Below are positions 8,550-12,138 of a stretch of 12,138 nucleotides of DNA, piece after piece. The notes under the pieces were generated by a model. That model had not been told where the DNA came from, ran no database searches, and saw only the letters and a program-made list of their open reading frames with translations. Every line of letters starts with the position of its first letter. The stretch's first letter is position 1. Origin of the DNA: Gammaproteobacteria bacterium (lineage in GTDB: Bacteria > Pseudomonadota > Gammaproteobacteria > Methylococcales > Methylomonadaceae); contig JAJRWJ010000091.1 in assembly GCA_024276805.1 (NCBI GenBank), positions 1 to 12,138 on the forward strand, written 5' to 3'. The position numbers and the translations under genes are program-made.

Positions 8550-10885
8550 TATCTAACCTCCATACTGGTTAATTGAGTATTAGAAAATGACTGTTTTAAT
8601 GTGCCGTTGCTATGCAACTCTTGCATACGGATTAGGGAGAGCAACCAAGCCAGTGTCGATTCAGCGCCTTCATTTTGATTGGCGCCGTTAGCTGTTAAAC
8701 CATCCCGACATCCCCCTGTTACCGGATCATAAAGCGATACTTGACAATCATTATTCCCAAGAAACCAGCTAAAGCATAAAGCGGCAGAATTCAACCAGCT
8801 TTTTTCACCGGTGATATGGTAGGCTTCAATACAGGCATCTATCATGGCGTGAGCCTCAATGGGCTGTTGGTCAAAACGCGCTTTGGCGCCACCTTTCTGA
8901 TACCAACCCTGGCAGCCAATCGGAACAAAATGGTTATTTTCTATTTGCACCACCAATAACCATGAAAGCGACCGAATCCCGACTTCAATCATCTCGTTGC
9001 ACTGTATCCCTTTTCCGGATAATAGTATTGCCTGAGCTATTCTGCCATTACCATAGCTTAAAACAGGTTCTATCCAGGGCCAATCCTTGGTTGCCTGATT
9101 GTTAAACTGCAGTAAAAGCCTTTCGGCTAAAATTTTTCGACATCTGCGCACCTCATTATCCCCGGTAAATTTTTCCAGGTAAGCACTTATACCCAACAGG
9201 GTATAAGCAATAGGACGGGATGAATTAAACTGCAGCGCTGCTTGCAATGCCTGATTAAAAAGGGAGGTGCTGATGGCTATCTGACCCGGGTTAGTCAGAT
9301 AAGCAACTGCCTTACCAAGACTCCACAGTGCGCGACCATGGGAATCTTCAGAACCCACCTGTTCCAGCCATTGCCGGCTAAAAGTCATAAAATTACGAAA
9401 ACGTCTGTTTTCAGCATTAAAGGCATGTTGAAGGAAGCTGATATAGCGGTAGATTAAGGCTTTCAAATAATCATAATCTGGGTTGTGCTGCTTGCTCTTC
9501 AGGTGATTTTTAGCCATCATTGCAAAAATAAGGGCTCTGGCATTATCATCCGTACAATAGCCATAATCAAGATTGGGAATAGTATAAGTGGCATGTTGGA
9601 ATATACCAGTACTATCCGTCAGGATTTTCAGGTAATCCAGTTTCATTTCCGGAAGCTTAAATGAGTTACCAGGCGGGATATTTTGAATAGCTGAAGAACT
9701 GGGCATGAATGAATGATTACGCTTCACTTCATGAAAAACATCCAAATAACGCTGAGCAACTTGCTTCCAGACAGCATCACGACAAAACATATAGGCGCTT
9801 TTACGCATGGCATGACGTTCGACTTCATTATCCAGAAGGGCATTAATCTGCCTGGCCATCGCACCCGGATCTTTGAAAGGAACCAGTCGCCCCCTATTGT
9901 CAGCCAGCATTTCCTCAGCATACCAGTATGGTGTTGAAATAATAGCCTTCCCGGCACTCATGGCATAAATAAGCGTTCCCGAAGTGATCTGGGCTTCATT
10001 TAAATAGGGAGTAATATAAATATCCGCCGCTCCCAGAAATTCACACAATTCCTGAATCTCCACAAAACGGTTTTCAAAAATAACATGCTCCCTGACACCC
10101 AATTCACCAGTCAGGTCTTGCAAACTGGTACGGTATTTCTCCCCTTCCGTTTTGACAACATGCGGATGAGTAGCACCCAGAATAATATAAACCACATCGG
10201 CATGATTTTTGATGACGGCAGGTAATGCCCGTATCACCGTTTCTATGCCCTTATTCGGAGAAAGTATGCCAAAAGTGAGCAACACTTTTTTGGCTTCCAC
10301 GTTGAATTGATCTTTATAAAAACTGGGGTCAATAAAAGCAATATCAGGAACACCATGATGAATAAAGGCTATTTTTTGTTCCGGAACGCCATAAATATCC
10401 TTGAGAAATCCGACCGCCTTGTGACTCATCACAATCAGCTTATCTGATAGTTGACTTAACCTGAGCATGACTTCGCGATATTCCGGCAAAGGATCCTTTA
10501 AAACCGTATGCAGAGTAGTCACCACCGGCATTTTAAGATCTTCGAGAAAATTCAGGAGTTCGCTGCCCGCCGGGCCACCGAAAATGCCGTATTCATGTTG
10601 TACACAGACCACATCCACCTGATTGATATTAAGGAACTCAGCCGTAATCCTATAATCCTCGGCATTGTCCTGGTTGATGACAAAACGGACTTTTTCCGGA
10701 TAGGAATATCCCTCCGGCCTGTCGTTCATGGCAACCGCCCGACATTGTATGTCCGGACCTGCTGTTGATATCGACTCGACCAGATCGGTGGTAAAGGTGG
10801 CAATGCCGCATTGACGAGGTAGATAATTACCGATCATGGCAATGGATTTAATCGCTGTGGCAGAAGAATGGTTACTGGGTGACAT
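8549..10885 (-). CDS. GT4-like glycosyltransferase with C-terminal alpha/alpha-barrel-like domain
   Basis: A 778-residue two-domain protein. Residues about 13-390 are a GT-B transferase: MIGNYLPRQCGIATFTTDL (17-35), QHEYGIFGG (96-104), TLHTVLKDP, FGILSPNKGIETVIRALP (205-222) and TPYLNEAQITSGTLIYAMSAGKA (292-313). The usual EX7E pair is not canonical: Glu297 is present, but position 305 is Leu. After a linker (391-410), residues about 411-755 form a helix-rich domain with CTDDNARAL (444-452), SEDSHGRALWSLG, DWPWIEPVLSYGNGRIAQA, FDQQPIEAHAMIDACIEAY (671-689), LYDPVTGGCRDGL and NEGAESTLAWLL. This looks like an (alpha/alpha) toroid typical of glycan-active enzymes, but I cannot name its family or activity. 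First gene of the operon; ribosome binding site AAAGG about 10 bases before ATG. No signal peptide seen. Confidence 0.87.
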   Translation of the reverse strand: MSPSNHSSATAIKSIAMIGNYLPRQCGIATFTTDLVESISTAGPDIQCRAVAMNDRPEGYSYPEKVRFVINQDNAEDYRITAEFLNINQVDVVCVQHEYGIFGGPAGSELLNFLEDLKMPVVTTLHTVLKDPLPEYREVMLRLSQLSDKLIVMSHKAVGFLKDIYGVPEQKIAFIHHGVPDIAFIDPSFYKDQFNVEAKKVLLTFGILSPNKGIETVIRALPAVIKNHADVVYIILGATHPHVVKTEGEKYRTSLQDLTGELGVREHVIFENRFVEIQELCEFLGAADIYITPYLNEAQITSGTLIYAMSAGKAIISTPYWYAEEMLADNRGRLVPFKDPGAMARQINALLDNEVERHAMRKSAYMFCRDAVWKQVAQRYLDVFHEVKRNHSFMPSSSAIQNIPPGNSFKLPEMKLDYLKILTDSTGIFQHATYTIPNLDYGYCTDDNARALIFAMMAKNHLKSKQHNPDYDYLKALIYRYISFLQHAFNAENRRFRNFMTFSRQWLEQVGSEDSHGRALWSLGKAVAYLTNPGQIAISTSLFNQALQAALQFNSSRPIAYTLLGISAYLEKFTGDNEVRRCRKILAERLLLQFNNQATKDWPWIEPVLSYGNGRIAQAILLSGKGIQCNEMIEVGIRSLSWLLVVQIENNHFVPIGCQGWYQKGGAKARFDQQPIEAHAMIDACIEAYHITGEKSWLNSAALCFSWFLGNNDCQVSLYDPVTGGCRDGLTANGANQNEGAESTLAWLLSLIRMQELHSNGTLKQSFSNTQLTSMEVR

Positions 10886-10965
10886 ACTTTTTTACCTTTA
10901 TAGATTAGCCGAACAGAACAAGGGAATAAGCGAGAATACGGGATCAGGCCCTGAGGTATCCCCAT
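10834..10965 (-). CDS. Possible short leader ORF overlapping the operon start
   Basis: A 43-codon frame (starts MGIPQGLIPYSRLFPC) preceded by a strong GGAAGGAG site (10975-10982) 9 bases before its ATG. It ends inside the first codons of the 778-residue glycosyltransferase gene, in another frame. The Shine-Dalgarno is stronger than that of the main gene, so translation here could influence the operon. No known peptide is recognised and it could be chance. Confidence 0.25.
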   Translation of the reverse strand: MGIPQGLIPYSRLFPCSVRLIYKGKKVCHPVTILLPQRLNPLP

Positions 10966-11101
10966 GAATATACACTCCTTCCAAAGAGTCGAAATAGCCG
11001 ACTAAAAGAGCTTGCGCCTGCTTCAACATCGCTTCAGACAACTCAAAAAAGATATAGATGCAGGCGATACGGGCGAGAAATATAACCGAATTAAATCAAG
11101 T
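10886..11101. other. Spacer upstream of the glycan operon, probable promoter region
   Basis: The region of about 215 bases between the operon start and the hairpin cluster. On the - strand there is a possible promoter: TTATTC (10924-10929) and TAATCT (10902-10907), 16 bases apart, ending 17 bases before the operon's first ATG. The match is weak. A + strand frame across about 11012-11100 encodes a charged stretch (RQLKKDIDAGDTGEKYNRIK) that looks like gene debris, but I do not recognise it and it has only a TTG start. Confidence 0.3.
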
Positions 11102-11122
11102 ACCACCCACATAGCGGGTGGT
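11102..11122. repeat. Hairpin 1, probable right-end hairpin of the IS200-like element
   Basis: ACCACCC (11102-11108) pairs with GGGTGGT (11116-11122). An inner C-G pair and a small ATA loop leave one mismatch in an almost perfect 9-base stem. IS200/IS605 elements carry subterminal hairpins that TnpA recognises in single-stranded form. This hairpin resembles the one on the other side of tnpA in having a CCACC arm. Confidence 0.6.
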
Positions 11123-11129
11123 TTGAGGA

Positions 11130-11149
11130 AGCCCCCTCCGAAGGGGGCT
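11130..11149. repeat. Hairpin 2 in the tnpA 3' flank
   Basis: Perfect 8-base stem AGCCCCCT / AGGGGGCT with a CCGA loop. It lies between the putative element end and tnpA. There is no T-run on either side, so it may block readthrough by stem strength or act as part of the element end. Confidence 0.6.
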
Positions 11150-11159
11150 AATGCTCAGG

Positions 11160-11178
11160 AAAGCCCCACAGGGGCTTT
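11160..11178. repeat. Hairpin 3 in the tnpA 3' flank
   Basis: Perfect 8-base stem AAAGCCCC / GGGGCTTT with an ACA loop, 22 bases beyond the reconstructed tnpA stop. On the - strand it is the first strong hairpin after tnpA and may act as its terminator, although no T-run follows. Confidence 0.6.
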
Positions 11179-11200
11179 AGAACCCACCTTTTCGTTTCAA

Positions 11201-11631
11201 TTACTCAAATAAATCATACTGCTCTGAACGACGATCCTTTTCTTCCTGATTCCGTATATAATTTCTTATCTTTTCCTCATCCAGACCAACGGTACTGACA
11301 CAATAGCCTGTTGACCAAAAATTAAATCCCCTGCTTTTCCCTCTTTTCCCATAAACTCTCTGTGTATCCTTACTGCTGACTTACCCTTTATTCGGCCAAC
11401 TGTATTGGCAACACTATATTTCGGTGGAATACTTAAACATAAATGAACATGGTCTACCATAGCATGTCCTTCTATTAACTCCACTCCAAATTGTTGGCAT
11501 AGTTCCTTCAGTATCTTACCGATATTCTTCCTTAAAACTCCGTAAATTGCTTTTTTACGATATTTTGGTACGAAAACTATGTGGTACCTACAATACCACT
11601 TTACATGGGTTTGGTTTTGCCATTCTCTCAT
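11201..11631 (-). pseudogene. tnpA: IS200/IS605-family Y1 transposase, frameshifted
   Basis: A single-strand HUH/Y1 transposase. From ATG 11631 (AGAGGA ribosome site 7 bases before) the frame matches the family: KWYCRYHIVFVPKYRKKAIYG (11-31), the HUH motif DHVHLCLSIPP with His61 and His63, and VGRIKGKSAVRIHREF. It then goes out of frame and stops at 11266 after 121 codons. The homology continues one frame back: FWSTGYCVSTVGLDEEKI, then RNYIRNQ with the predicted nucleophile Tyr (codon 11258-11260), ending at 11201. Repairing one lost base at about 11328-11352 gives 143 residues, a normal family length. The uninterrupted product has the HUH pair but no catalytic tyrosine, so it should not transpose on its own. 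A slip on G-GGA-AAA (about 11345-11351) is possible but unproven for this family. Confidence 0.9.
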
Positions 11632-11735
11632 TTTTATTTCCTCTTTACCTTGGCGGGTTCTGAGGAGAATTTAACAAATCTGTACGCCGGAACGGCAGAG
11701 CCTATTTGCTTCGCACCGGCAGAGCCGGTGGCTTA
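11632..11735. other. Putative left end of the IS200-like element with hairpin
   Basis: Upstream flank of tnpA. It contains a perfect 7-base hairpin CACCGGC-AGA-GCCGGTG (11714-11730) and a 10-base direct repeat CGGCAGAGCC at 11693-11702 and 11717-11726, the second copy lying in the hairpin. Known IS200 elements have a structured left end that limits outside transcription and tnpA translation; this region may do the same, by inference. Confidence 0.55.
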
Positions 11736-12138
11736 ATGTTAGAAGTGAAAGTCCTGGGCGAAGTGAACTGGGTTAGAAGCAATCCCTTGGCAGCCTGGGG
11801 TGTACTCATCCGGCAATCGAAAAAACAACGAAAAGCCCTGACTTATGGCGGAAAGAAACGACAAGCCAAACAGGATCAAGTTTATGCCAAGCGAGAAAAT
11901 GGGCCTTGGTTGCTCGTTGCGTCATTATCTCTGCTCGGCCGTCCAGCAAATCAGATCGTCAAAATCTATCGAACAAGAATGCAAATTGAAGAAGGGGTTC
12001 GTGATTGCAAAGCTGCACACTATGGCCTGGGTCTGTCACAGAACAGAGGAATGAAGGAAAACCGACGCTCTATACTGTGCTTGCTGGCTGCGCTGGCAAC
12101 CTTCCTTCTATGGTGCATTGGTACCGCAGGGCGTAAAA
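11736..12138 (+). pseudogene. IS4-family transposase, C-terminal part (5' truncated, runs off the window)
   Basis: An open frame of 134 codons to the window end, starting from the first ATG at 11736; the frame is open back to 11664. It reads LGEVNWVRSNPLAAW, KRENGPWLLVASL, then IYRTRMQIEEGVRDCK. This holds the full IS4 signature Y(2)R(3)E(6)K: Tyr 11967-11969, the catalytic Glu 11988-11990, Lys 12009-12011. It continues with AHYGLGLSQNRG and hydrophobic CLLAALATFLLW, as in IS4 relatives. The roughly 250 N-terminal residues with the two catalytic aspartates are missing, and homology begins right at the IS200-like element's end. I did not find the missing part on the far side of that element. 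It should be inactive; whether the C-terminus is complete lies outside the window. Confidence 0.82.

Larger units (their letters stand above)
11098..11735 (-). mobile_element. IS200/IS605-family insertion sequence, tnpA only; ends approximate
   Basis: A single tnpA gene with hairpin-bearing flanks and no terminal inverted repeats, as in the IS200 group. The hairpins are 11102-11178 beyond the gene's 3' side and 11714-11730 upstream of it. No tnpB is present. The right boundary is set by where IS4-type coding sequence begins (about 11736). The left one is taken just outside hairpin 1. TTAA occurs beside both limits (11091-11094 and 11733-11736), but true cleavage sites cannot be fixed from one copy. 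Confidence 0.65.

Noticed and set aside
11102..11178. CRISPR-like repeats or an integron attC site in the hairpin cluster
   Set aside because: The three hairpins have different sequences, no constant spacers and no integrase or cas gene nearby; they fit an IS200-type end better.
11012..11212. 66-codon + strand frame across the hairpin cluster
   Set aside because: It starts with TTG, runs through three hairpins, and has no recognised homology; at most its first 30 codons could be debris of an old gene.
11845..12054. 69-codon + strand frame near the right edge
   Set aside because: It is an out-of-frame shadow of the IS4-family transposase, which reads cleanly in the neighbouring frame through the YREK motif.

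Overview
The window looks like a chromosomal segment of a proteobacterium, most likely a gammaproteobacterium. The clues are a single-chain GcvP of about 969 residues (when repaired) directly behind gcvT, an EmrE-type drug transporter and a GTAG-headed REP-like palindrome. This placement rests on protein resemblance recalled from memory, not on a database search.

Left part (1-4557, + strand, GC-rich, about 60% by eye): the 3' part of gcvT (cut by the window edge), then gcvP two bases later, then a roughly 260-bp spacer with an inverted repeat and a REP-like element, then a small SMR-family multidrug transporter. gcvP is split by a one-base frameshift near 2754-2758. No gcvH lies between gcvT and gcvP.

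Middle part (4640-10885, all - strand, clearly more AT-rich): four genes, apparently one operon read right to left. They are a two-domain protein (GT4-like glycosyltransferase plus a predicted alpha/alpha-barrel domain), a GT4 glycosyltransferase fused to a type II phosphomannose isomerase cupin, and two different GH130 (DUF377/COG2152) proteins. The 314-residue GH130 keeps the residues that bind phosphate in mannoside phosphorylases. The 488-residue GH130 has an N-terminal extension, an internal insert and a changed phosphate site. Together they suggest a mannose-based glycan made by the two transferases and trimmed or recycled by the GH130 pair, with the isomerase domain linking mannose phosphate to fructose 6-phosphate. 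I do not know a named, characterised system with this exact layout. It is the most interesting content here.

Right part (10886-12138): a spacer, three consecutive strong hairpins, an IS200/IS605-type tnpA on the - strand (frameshifted so that the main frame loses the catalytic tyrosine), its other putative end with a hairpin, and then the C-terminal part of an IS4-family transposase on the + strand that runs off the window. The IS200-like element seems to have inserted into the older IS4 element. With the base-composition change near 4560, this suggests the glycan operon is an acquired block next to IS elements.

Both frameshifts fall in short T-run/C-run tracts of the + strand, so sequencing or assembly error must be excluded before either gene is called a pseudogene. 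No tRNA, rRNA or CRISPR array was seen.
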